NCBI GenBank assembly: GCA_002633005.1
Contig: NMRA01000178.1
Coordinates: 560,915 to 624,914 of the forward strand
Direction of reading: 5' to 3'
DNA from: Phoronis australis
Taxonomy: Eukaryota; Phoronida; Phoronidae
Length of the DNA: 64,000 nucleotides
A model generated the notes under the pieces. That model was not told the origin of the DNA, ran no database searches, and saw only the letters and a list, made by a program, of their open reading frames with translations. Below are positions 22,700 through 32,999 of the stretch, in pieces. The stretch's first letter is position 1. Each line of letters opens with the position of its first letter. The position numbers and the translations under genes are program-made.

Positions 22700-24242
22700 C
22701 CATACAAATCAACAAATGAACTTCAACTGAATTTGTGCCAGGGTATGTGTATGTTAAAATGAAGTTTTCGGCGAGAAAATTCTTTTCCACAGATCAGCCC
22801 CAGCGCTAACTTGAAACTTGCGTCCGCAGCTAAGATCGGAGATCTGTTGAGCGAAGAGCTAAGTCCCGGCCCGATTAGACGTTAGTGTACTTTAGTGGTA
22901 TACAGGCCTACAGTTTAACTGATCAGTTTCAACGAATGTCTGGCCAGCAGCCAAGTGCAAGATGATACATTAATTCATTCATCAGTAAAATTGAACTGCG
23001 ATGGTTACAAACAGTAAGTTGATATTATCTTTGTGTTTTCCCAGTCACTCATTCACCCTATTGAGTCTTATGCAACTGGACAGACTACTGAAGAACCACA
23101 TGGGACCATCGGCTGTTGAACACTTGCAACTGGCAATTTTTGGAAAATAAATATCTCAATTTTGTAACATTCGAATATTTATGTTTTTTTTTTGTTTTTT
23201 ACTAAATTCAAACATAACAGGCATTATGAAAAATCTCTGCCTGGCTGTAGGCCCCGACCTATATGTGGTTGTTATTAAATTCACAATTTTGATCTCGTGA
23301 ATTTCGTTGCCGAAGATAATATCCTCAATGAATACTATCAGTCAAGTTAGCCTTATGATTTATCCAATGCGATAAAGAAGGCTAAAAAGATTACACACAA
23401 TTACATGATCAATACATGAATAATTCTTTGTGGGTCACCTGTATGGCGAATCAATTCATAAAAAACAACGGATATTAAGCTCGCTGGTCAAAGCTAATAA
23501 ATTCCAATCAACAATAAACGTTTTCTGAAAAGACCCATTAAAGCTGCATTTTTCCCTGCGTAGCTACTATAAAAACTTTCCTCTCAAAATCAGTCGTATA
23601 ATATTCTCCGAACGCGATAGAGTTCTAAGTACGTTATCATTTCAATGAGACAGAGTCAACAATCCATGCACCGACAGGAGTCATTCTCAAACACGGAAGT
23701 GGACTGGCCAACCCAAAACCTTTGAAGCGTGTACTTGAATCACTGATGGTTTCGATGTTTTTATCGGTAACGAAAAAGGATTATGCCTCACGTGCGCACC
23801 CAGCCTTTAACATGGGGGACTCGAATTTCTGGCGATGTGGACCTTTAGCTGACAAAAAAGCGGGAGGACTAAAAAAATCTGGGGTACCACCTTCAGAACT
23901 GCGAACTGTGCGTCTGCGCCTTTTTAGTGGCCTTTTGTCTCGTTAGCTCGGACTTTTTGTTTCTCTAAGGCGGACCTTTTTGCCCACTTCGCCAAATGGG
24001 GGGACGAGCCCACCGAGCCCCCACCCCCGGATGCGCGGGGGGATCCGATTTTATGTGGCCGCCGGATTTCATGAGAGTGAAGAGCCTAATTCGATTTTTG
24101 CTTTCTTAATCCAGCTAAACACGACGAAATGCAGCCATTCTTATTTTTTTACCTGAAAGTCAATGATGACCGAACAAAAACAATGGAGAGAATCAGTAAT
24201 ATATAATGATATCGGGCTTACAATAATTAAATGTATTTTACG
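22700..24242. other. Non-coding stretch
   Basis: No exon or RNA gene recognised. A GC-rich patch at about 23815-24060 contains GTGCGTCTGCGCCTTTTT, similar in wording to the interior of the hAT-like element at 10184-10679, so it may hold a related repeat. Confidence 0.35.
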
Positions 24243-24675
24243 ACTTGAACAACGGGCCATAGACGGTTTTTTTAAAGAACTAGGCTGAGATAACGTGAAG
24301 ATTTTTTATCGAATTAGAAGTTTTAGAAAAATGAACGACTCGAAAACATTTTTCTTATATATTTTTCTCAGCTTTTGACCCACATTTACCAGGCTATACA
24401 TTGAACTTTTGAGCATAGAAAAACGGCCAGACTTAGTTCATTTCTTCGCCTTTGAAATAGACGTCGCTGTTGTTGTTAATACAAGTTATCTCCTCTGCAC
24501 AGTTAGTCACTTCCGGCGATAAGCGCAAAAATGAAATCGGTGGCGCTGTGGGAATCACAAGGCTTATCTTGATCGTCTAAAAAATAGAAAACGCGGCGAT
24601 ACTTATTAAGACCACTTGTTAATAGGTAAGTTTAAGTGTTGGATCTGCTTAAAAACATAAACAAAGCGCCTTTTT
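24243..24675. repeat. Direct repeat copy 1 before the single N at 24676
   Basis: Begins ACTTGAACAACGGGCC and ends ACAAAGCGCCTTTTT. It recurs at 24718-25150 with a handful of substitutions. The N and a unique stretch of about 40 bp separate the copies. Confidence 0.85.
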
Positions 24676-24676
24676 N
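24676..24676. other. Single-N join between duplicated segments
   Basis: The N falls exactly where copy 1 stops, within the T-run that ends the repeat. Confidence 0.75.
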
Positions 24677-24717
24677 TTTATGCTTAGGCGGACGAACATT
24701 GGGTTCCCCAGTATATA

Positions 24718-25150
24718 ACTTGAACAACGGGCCATAGACGTTTTTTTTAAAGAACTAGGCTGAGATAACGTGAAGATTTTTTATCGAATTAGAAGCTTTA
24801 GAAAAATGAGCGACTCGAAAACATTTTCTTATATATTTTTCTCAGCTTTTGACCCACATTTACCAGGCTATACATTGAACTTTTGAGCACAGAAAAACGG
24901 CCAGACTTAGTTCATTTCTTCGCCTTTGAAATAGACGTCGCTGTTGTTGTTAATACAAGTTATCTCCTCTGCACAGTTAGTCACTTCCGGCGATAAGCGC
25001 AAAAATGAAATCGGTGGCGCTGTGGGAATCACAAGGCTTATCTTGATCGTCTAAAAAATAGAAAACGCGGCGATACTTATTAAGACCACTTGTTAATAGG
25101 TAAGTTTAAGTGTTGGATCTGCTTAAAAACATAAACAAAGCGCCTTTTTT
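24718..25150. repeat. Direct repeat copy 2
   Basis: Near-identical to 24243-24675. It contains CACTTCCGGCG (an ETS-like site) and is contiguous with the possible first-exon region at 25.2-25.35 kb. Confidence 0.8.
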
Positions 25151-25179
25151 GGAAGTTAGCTGAGCAAAACGACCGAAAT

Positions 25180-25350
25180 CTCCTACTCAAATGCCACTGC
25201 CGGAGACGGAGTGGACGACAGTCGCTAGTCGGACAGACGAGTGATGGTGTCAGACAGTGACAATGTCAAATGTGTCTCGCACTGACGGCCTGCCCGGTGG
25301 AGTCGACTCTACGTCAGACTTGATGGACAGCGAAAAACCTGCCCGACCCG
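25180..25350 (+). promoter_or_regulatory. Possible promoter / first exon upstream of the kinase gene
   Basis: This patch is richer in CpG than its surroundings. A plus-strand ATG at 25263 opens MSNVSRTDGLPGGVDS and stays coding-like to EKPARP, followed by a possible donor GTGTGT at about 25348. ETS-like CACTTCCGG sites lie in the repeat just upstream. It is in the right orientation to be a 5' exon of the kinase gene, whose first clear coding exon is 16 kb away. Direct joining in phase 0 to the acceptor at 41607 would create TAA, so another exon or donor would be needed. Confidence 0.25.
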
Positions 25351-25499
25351 TGTGTCATTTTCTCCTTTGCGAATTAGGGGTACTCTTTTTGTGCTGTTTC
25401 TCAGTTTTACCAGTTCCTGGTTTTAGCCAAATTAGGCCTTTTAGGGTGCTGGCATGCAGCGCATCGGATGAGCACGGAAACCAAAGTGTTTAATTCTAT

Positions 25500-28400
25500 G
25501 AATGTCTGATAATTGCAGTGTGTTTGATTCCTCTTGATGAGGACACAAATTGGAGGCAGAAGGGGGGGGGAGGTATTGTGTTGGACATGGTCGACGGAGA
25601 GAACTGGTCCCTAACTTCTTTTCAATCATTCATATCTCTTCAAATAATGGTGCGACATCGGTGAATGATACCTCTATGGATTCATTAAAGTCTATTTTAC
25701 GTATCTATGCACAGACTGATCACCTCCATGGCTTCATTTCAGATTAATTTTTAGGAGATTTTTGTAAAAAGTTTCGACTCCTGAACGCTTCAACAGAGGT
25801 AGTAGAGGGACCCATTCTCTCGACTTCTCCTCATGGGACTTAATCTTGATGTTTTTAGAACATATCTCTCGTACACCAAATTTGTAATAAAGGAACTCTT
25901 GCCATAATTGTAATGAAATGTATTAATGTCATGAAAGGTGTCGGAAGTCTTGTTAAGTTCTTGATCTGGCCACTGTGTGACGCATTTGTCGTTCAATAGT
26001 TACCTTGTGATTGAATGTTGCCTGAGGTTTTGTAATCAGGATCATTCATTGACGGGGAAATTTGATCAATAAATGACCCCAAGTCACTCACTCCCTTGCC
26101 AATGCGAACTAAAAAGCCCTTGGGAGAGTCGAAGTTCAGGTGGGGAGTGTTGTGAATACTGAAAATGCACGACAAATGATGTTTTGACTTGGACATTAGT
26201 CTTGCTGCAATCAGACATTTCTAGAAAATAATTTGAATTAATTTTGTTGATTTCAAAGTGGTAAAGGTGCAGAATCTAAATTTTGAGTCACGCTTGCCGT
26301 TGCGTCCCAAGTCGATGACAACACATCCTAGTAAACTGGTTCTCAGTGCAGTCATGTCCATTAGAAGTGGTACTTACCGAGATCACGAACCTGTATTCAT
26401 CATAGTTTTGAGAACCTATTTCTGTTGAGTATTTTGAGTTATTGGTTTTGAATGATTTATTTTTACCATATATGGCAAAGGTAAATCAACTCCCTGCGCC
26501 AGGAGCTACGCTAACCTTAGGATTGGTACCACTGGCGTAGTTTGCCGTTTGCTGCAAATGCTCGGTTTGTAACACTTGCAAACAAAAATTTTAAAATGAA
26601 AAATATTGGTACAATATATTTTCTAGTGTCGAGCTTGGATGATAGACACGATAGTTTTTGTCTTACCTGATATCCCACACTAACTTAATCTGCAAAATTA
26701 ACAACAACGACTCGGCGCATTCTGAAGGCACGTCACTGCCACGGATATATGTAAGTGTGTGATGCAATGGTCATATCCAGTTTATCATCTGCGTTGCAGG
26801 GAATCTCTTGACTTTAGAAACTCACCTTTCCATGGCAGGATATTCTCTGACTAGCTGAGTACGTGGCAACATTTGCCCAATAAACAAATGGTTTTGATAA
26901 CTGTTTGGCATCATGTTAATCAACAATGTCAATGCGAAAAAGGACTTTTGAGTCCTGAAAAGCACGGTTTATAGTATTATTCAGGCGCAAGGTGACAACT
27001 TTTTACCAAGTAACTTGAAGGAATTTTTCGGCAGATAGAGGTGAATCACTGACCACTAGAGCCTTCTTCGCAAGTCTCAAAAGAGAGCCCATTATTTCAA
27101 GACAAAGGTAAGCCGATCTAGCCTTTGAAGTTTGAATTCCCCCCAAAAGTGTTTGGTATATTATCGGGGTCATTTCACATGAGCTGGTTTGCACGATTTA
27201 CCTGGCTGCACTGCGACAGAAGCACGTATGCGACACCTTTGTCACTTGTGTTTAAAACAGTTTTCAAAAGGTAACTAATGTGCCATGTACATCCACACCT
27301 GAATTCAGCAACTGGAAGAGGATAAATTTCTAGCTCATGAAAAGTCACGACGTCCCAGAGCTGCGATGTAAAAGATTTCGAGTTTTTGTAATGCTTTTTA
27401 AAGTCATAGGGATTGATTTACTTCCTTTGTGTTGTCGTAAATACATCTGCATATCATCAAATCTGAAGCCTTCACATCTCAGCTCCCCTATCTTTAAAAA
27501 CGCTCCACCACCAATGCCAGTGGCAACACATGGATCTCATCGAAGTTATCGACAGATTTCACTAGTACCGTCATCAAGGGCACATTTTGTGTTCATGTAT
27601 AAAAGAATGACTCAATGTTAAAAAATGTTAAAATTTGAAATTGCAGCACTACCCTTGTGATAATTTTGCTGATCTGTCATTGGACAATGACTTGTAGTCT
27701 ATGCTGGTTTAGTAGCAAAGCTCAAGTGACATTGCTTGGAACACCTCAAGAATTAGATTTAAGTCAGTGAGAGAAGGACCTTGGTATTACAGCGTGCCAT
27801 TTTTTGACATTGTGGAATTTGATGCTGTCACCTGAGTAGTAATGAAGACAGGCCTGAGTCAGAGTCGGGATGTGTCTGTAATCCTGAATTCAGGCATGTC
27901 TATTGGTCAACTCAGGTTTCATTCATTGAGGCACATTCCACTACTTATTGTTGTGTCAGTCTCTGACAATGGACTCACAACCTGCCACTTAAGATTGCCA
28001 CTAGTGATGAGATATTGGCCACTCATTGAGATCCTGGGTCTAGCCCTTATTTGTATTTGGTTTTGAAAACTGGTTTATCATTGTGGAGTAGCTGTAGTGG
28101 GCTTCTGGTTTTGAACTGGCTGGAGTGCATGACATTCCATTGGACGCCCAGACAACCTTCAATGTGCTCTGAGTAAATGCTAGACAATGTGCGAGGAAGC
28201 TTGTGCCTGGGAAATATGGAAATTAGACTCATTAAGCTCCTGGGGCTTAAAGCAGGAGGTCCTGGGTTGTCAAAAGACAGGGTGGCTATTTTAAACAAGA
28301 TTTGCTGCTTCCATGTAGCTAATTGTTTATCTATACATCTTGTGTGAAAAAAATGTCAACGGAGCATCCTGTTATTGACATTGATGACTATCGAATGGCA

Positions 28401-29040
28401 ATGGCAGAATCTGTCAATTTTTGTGTTCTGAACTGGCATTTCGTTACCTCTGTGTGTCTGATATTTTTTCTTTACTGAATTCATAAATGTGCACCTTTCT
28501 CAGATTTTTTGTGTGTAGATTTTGAGGACTTTTTACTCATATAATGCCTGTGAGGACTGACAGGTCTGCAGGTTGTGATTAATGCTCCAGGCATGAATAC
28601 AAGCTGTAGTGGTAATAGGCCAATATTTACATTACCAAAACAAGTATAGATAAGGGTGAGTGGGTGAATTGTTCTCATCTCCTGTATTCAGGGCCCCACT
28701 GCCAGGCCCCATTATCAGGTGGCTCTTCACTAATGGTCTGTCATCCAGTAGCTGTATGCTTGTCCTCAAACCGCAGTATTATAATCTTCCAAACAGAAAG
28801 GTGATCTGTTTTATTAACAGAACAATTTCCTTCCTTGTGGTCTCTCATTGTGTTTTGCCTGAGGTGGATGAATGGTGTTGGGTTGTGTTTCTGCTATGTG
28901 ACATTGAATTATAGGGTAAGGCCTGACCTGGTATAATTCAGTCAGAGGTGTTTGGTGTGGTTAATCTTGGTGGACAGACTTGACACTGTTGATTAGGAAA
29001 GTAAAGGTACGTTGCCTCAACTCAAACCTCTCTGGGTAGA
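25500..29040. other. Non-coding stretch (intergenic or 5' leader intron of the kinase gene)
   Basis: No exon with convincing coding content was found. A partial foldback arm (ACTGGTTCTC) occurs near 26337-26346. Confidence 0.4.
26466..26475. promoter_or_regulatory. Consensus CArG box (CCATATATGG)
   Basis: A perfect palindromic match to the SRF site CC(A/T)6GG. Isolated motif; function unproven. Confidence 0.2.
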
Positions 29041-29041
29041 G

Positions 29042-29172
29042 TTCAGTAACGCTAAGACCTGCGGTAGGACCTCACTAAAATCCAGCCAAAATCATGTTTT
29101 TCGTTAAAACACATAGCAATATCTCATATAATCTCACAGTCTTGCTTTTTACGAGGCCCTAGCGTCACTGAA
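29042..29172. mobile_element. Small MITE with TTCAGTAACGCTAGGACCT-type ends, copy 1
   Basis: The left end TTCAGTAACGCTAAGACCT and the right end (reverse complement TTCAGTGACGCTAGGGCCT) are inverted copies around a 131-bp AT-rich element with no coding capacity. The second copy at 31160-31295 matches throughout, showing that this is a dispersed family. Confidence 0.7.
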
Positions 29173-29179
29173 GTCTACC

Positions 29180-30455
29180 CTGTTCTCAAAATTGTGGGGA
29201 GGGCATGGTCTGGTTTAGACATGAAAAGGGTAGGCTGGGATGTTATTTCCGCACATTTGATGTGGGACGAGCCTTTTCCAGTGCAGTGGATACTTCAGTG
29301 GGTTCATTGAATAGAAGCAGTTAGACAGAAGATAGATTGATGCTTGGCTTCTTTCAACAAATTTATCTGCTACTGGAATGGAATGGATAAAATTAGTTCC
29401 AGTTCCTTGTACTGACATGTTCCTGAACATTCCTTTCCCAGCAGTTGTTATGTTTAGAGATTCCAGCACACAGGCCTGTGTTCCCTGGCCTAGAGTACAT
29501 TGATCTTGTTTGTACATTGGTTCCCATTGAAAACATGCATTCACATGGCCATTATGTAAGAGTTAAGCCCTGACTGTTATTGACAAAACAACCAGTCCAC
29601 TCCATTGTTCCCCCTTTTCTTCCCAGGCCACCACCCTTGTGAAGTGTTCTAAGATTTAGCTGTATGCCACCCTACTGCTATAATAGCCACTCTATTCAGT
29701 CCATTGTGGATCATATTTTTATGTTTTGTTTTCCCAATAAAGACCAGAATACTCATCAGGCACATGGAAATCTCAAAATGAGGGAACTATTTTTGTATTA
29801 AATCTCTAACTTAGTTAACAGTAAAAATTTTCAAGTTTGGTACAGTGAAAAATTAATTATTTTGCTCTTGGTCGGAACTTGTTTTGAATTCTAGTAATCT
29901 GCAGTATTGGCTCTCCCAAATTCAAGAATCACCAGAAACAGCAAAAATATGCACTCTGTAGACTGAAAATACATTGTCCGAAACCTGAGAATGTATGATG
30001 AGCAACAAAATCGCCCTTGTCGCATATTACAGAATGAGCGAAATTCAATTTTTGCAGCAGTTTCCGTGACCCAAATTACACATCTACAAATTGGAGTATT
30101 TTTACCGTACTTTTCACAATTTTGTGCTATGTTTTCCTAAAAAAAAACTCACGCGGGCCATGATGACCTAAGTTTGGTGAAACGTTGTGATCTGGAAAAC
30201 ACCAAGGGCGCAGTGATGGTAGTTGTTTTATGGTAACTAAAAATTATCAACTTAATGGTGTTTGGAACGTAGAAACACAATCACGTTTGTATGATGTGCT
30301 TACATCTGACTTGGCTATGACCGCTGTTACAATGTTCAATGTGTTAGGGAAATTATCAAAGTGAGTGTTAGCATCTTTCTGTAAGGGCACTGTGTGGTGT
30401 TGACGAGCAGGAACTGAGCATATGCAAGATATCTCAGGTGCTGTGCATAAATGGG
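29180..30455. other. Non-coding stretch
   Basis: No exon, RNA gene or clear repeat seen. Confidence 0.35.
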
Positions 30456-30459
30456 CATC

Positions 30460-30895
30460 GTACTCTAGTTCATTGTGATCACGTAATGTATTATATTGTG
30501 ATCACATTACATGTGCTAGTTCATTGTGGTCACATCGCGCTGTAGTTCTGCATGATCACGTACTCTAGTTCATTATGATCACATCGCACTGTGGTTCATT
30601 ATGATCACATCGCACTGCGGTTCATTATGATCACATCGCACTGCGGTTCATTATGATCACATCGCACTGTGGTTCATTATGATCACATCGCACTGTGGTT
30701 CATTATGATCACATCGCACTGTGGTTCATTATGATCACATCCCACTGTGGTTCATTATGATCATATCGCACTGTGGTTCATTATGATCACATCGCACTAT
30801 GGTTCATTATGATCACATTGCACTTTGGTTCATTGTTCTCTAATAAATTGTGATCCCATTGTACTCTAGTTCATAATGATCACATCTTATAGTAA
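30460..30895. repeat. 26-bp minisatellite containing TGATCA
   Basis: A tandem array of a 26-bp unit of the form ATGATCACATCGCACTGTGG + TTCATT. The core, about 30565-30835, has about ten copies, with degenerate copies on both sides. Units differ at a few positions only. Every unit carries a TGATCA palindrome. Confidence 0.9.
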
Positions 30896-31159
30896 ATCAT
30901 AATCTAGTGAATTAAATACAGAATTAATAATGCCAGTGACAAACCTGCTCAGACCAGTCACACCTAGTGGAAGTATTCATTCTTCCTTCAACCATATGGC
31001 CAGGACTTTTCAATGTTTATTATCATTAATACTATTAGGCATCCAGTAGCCTGTGACATGAACACTTTATGATAGAATTTTGGGACTCATTCAACATTGC
31101 TTCCTGTTGGAATTAGATCCCCTGCACAGTTTTAATCTCAGAAGAAAAGCTGGTGTGCG

Positions 31160-31295
31160 TTCAGTAACGCTAGGACCTACGTTAAGCCCTAGCTAAAATC
31201 TAGTTAAAGTCACGTATTATCATTCAAAATACACGGCAATGTCTCACATTATCTCGGGAAATCTTGCTTTTTAGCGAGGTCCTAGTGTTCCTGAA
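31160..31295. mobile_element. Small MITE, copy 2
   Basis: Ends TTCAGTAACGCTAGGACCT and AGGTCCTAGTGTTCCTGAA are inverted copies. The interior aligns with 29042-29172 over its length (for example CTTGCTTTTTA near the right end). Confidence 0.7.
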
Positions 31296-31985
31296 TGGGA
31301 GGCAGGATAAAATCACCCTCTTGTTGCTTAAGCCAAACTCTATAGCCATCTGAATAGAAAACCAGCAGGAGGTCCTACAAACCTCAGCTGAATGTCCTTC
31401 TGTGTTGTAACAAGTACCATGTGGCCAAGGGAAGCAGGACATAAATCCATATGATTCTTATCTTGCAAAACATCTATTGTTAAACTCATTGAACATTGCT
31501 TCCTGATACTTGAGAATTGTGAGTACTCATTGAACATCTTGTGCCCTTGTTATTTGAAATGTGTCTAGTGTAAACAAGTTGTAGTACTGTTATGGCTGAA
31601 ACAGAAACTAGAAGTGCAGTTGTCAACTATCTGGTTTCTGTTTTGTGGCTGAAACCTATGGGCCACTGTCTTTACACATTATGGTTTACACCCATGTACA
31701 AGTGCTACACATTTACGGTAGTATCAACTTAATGCAGAATACCCTTTCAATGAGCTTATGATGAAGTTGTTGCTGAGCGAACATCAATGTAGAATTAAAA
31801 CTACGGTGAAAGACGATCTAACAATGAGGAGACCAACGCGTGCCCTTGTTCTGATACCCAGGTTTGGCTGCTAAGTTATGAGACCTTTGTGACCAGTCAT
31901 AAGGTATAATAAGTCTAGTCCACACACACAGACTTACCATCCTAGGTAGAACAAGTTACTCCCAGAATGAGTTGTCGCAAGGCTT

Positions 31986-32016
31986 GGAGGGTGGGGAGGG
32001 GGGGGTGGGGGGAGGC
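31986..32016 (+). other. G-rich tract with quadruplex potential
   Basis: Runs of GGG or longer separated by single T or A bases (GGGTGGGGAGGGGGGGGTGG and continuing) satisfy the simple four-G-tract pattern. Confidence 0.5.
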
Positions 32017-32203
32017 GTGTGGAAGCTACTTAAACCAGCATGTCTTACTCCAACTTATTAAGGCAACTTGTTCTAGGTTAACTTGCGCCAGAAGCCTGAT
32101 GCGAGGCGAAAGTAATTATCAGCTGCTATTTGTGCATACAGACGAGTGGGTCTTCTTTTGCACCCCCTATTCATCAGCTGTTCATTGTCATACACATGTA
32201 AAG

Positions 32204-32470
32204 CAATAACTTCCGCCATACCCTAGTCAGATATGTGTGTGTGGAAAGTCCACTTAAAAATGGGATAAGTTGCACCATTGCAAGTTGTTCTAGGGTAGGC
32301 TGTATGCAGATGGGACTTTAAATCGGAGGCATTTAAGCTCTAGGCACTGGTCTATCGTTTGGACTGATTGACCTTTAGGGTAAGTGCCCCCCCCCCATGA
32401 CTTCTCAGAAACCTCATGTTTTTTCACGCCTATGTTCGTTTCGTGTTAATGCCCATACATACTCTGATGG
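32204..32470. repeat. Direct repeat copy 1 before the single N at 32471
   Basis: Begins CAATAACTTCCGCC and ends ACTCTGATGG at the N. Copy 2 at 32472-32732 is nearly identical, differing by a few-bp indel (TTTAAATCGGAGGC versus TTTTAAGGC) and a C-run length. Confidence 0.85.
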
Positions 32471-32471
32471 N
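32471..32471. other. Single-N join between duplicated segments
   Basis: The two copies abut directly on this N. Confidence 0.75.
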
Positions 32472-32732
32472 CAATAACTTCCGCCATACCCTAGTCAGAT
32501 ATGTGTGTGTGGAAAGTCCACTTAAAAATGGGATAAGTTGCACCATTGCAAGTTGTTCTAGGGTAGGCTGTATGCAGATGGGACTTTTAAGGCATTTAAG
32601 CTCTAGGCACTGGTCTATCGTTTGGACTGATTGACCTTTAGGGTAAGTGCCCTCCCCCATGACTTCTCAGAAACCTCATGTTTTTTCACGCCTATGTTCG
32701 TTTCGTGTTAATGCCCATACATACTCTGATGG
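32472..32732. repeat. Direct repeat copy 2
   Basis: Near-identical copy of 32204-32470, continuing into unique sequence after CTCTGATGG. Confidence 0.8.
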
Positions 32733-32752
32733 CCGCGTCCCCAATTGATCTG

Positions 32753-32974
32753 ATTAAAAACCGGACAATCGCCTCACAAATAAAAAAGTTCATGTGCAGT
32801 TCAGCGTTTCGTCTGTATCTCTCACTTCACTTTATGGATGTTACCTGAGCTGTATGTTGGCACTTGTTGTCCTAAATTGTTGTAAATATGATCCTGATGA
32901 TGTCTAATGAAAAAATGAAACGTTGAATTGAACATGAAATTTTTTATTTGTGCGGTGATTGTCCGGTTTTTAAT
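32753..32974. mobile_element. Inverted-repeat element with AACCGGACAATCGCC-type arms
   Basis: The left arm (about 32753-32811: AAAAACCGGACAATCGCCTC, then CACAAATAAAAAA, TTCATGT, TTCAGCGTTTC) pairs with the right arm (about 32917-32974: GAAACGTTGAATTGAACATG, then TTTTTTATTTGTG, GGTGATTGTCCGGTTTTT). That is about 55 bp of near-complementarity around a loop of about 105 bp. No coding capacity. The loop contains CTGATGA and GAAACG words typical of some invertebrate repeats. Confidence 0.65.
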
Positions 32975-32999
32975 TTTACTTTGGCCAAAAACTGATTTA

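Noticed and set aside
30460-30895. Evenly spaced repeats that might suggest a CRISPR array
   Set aside because: Units are contiguous 26-mers with no unique spacers, and the DNA is clearly eukaryotic.
32890-32925. CTGATGA and GAAACG words reminiscent of a hammerhead ribozyme core
   Set aside because: The bases between them cannot form stem II and no matching cleavage-site arm was seen. The words are common in invertebrate repeats.
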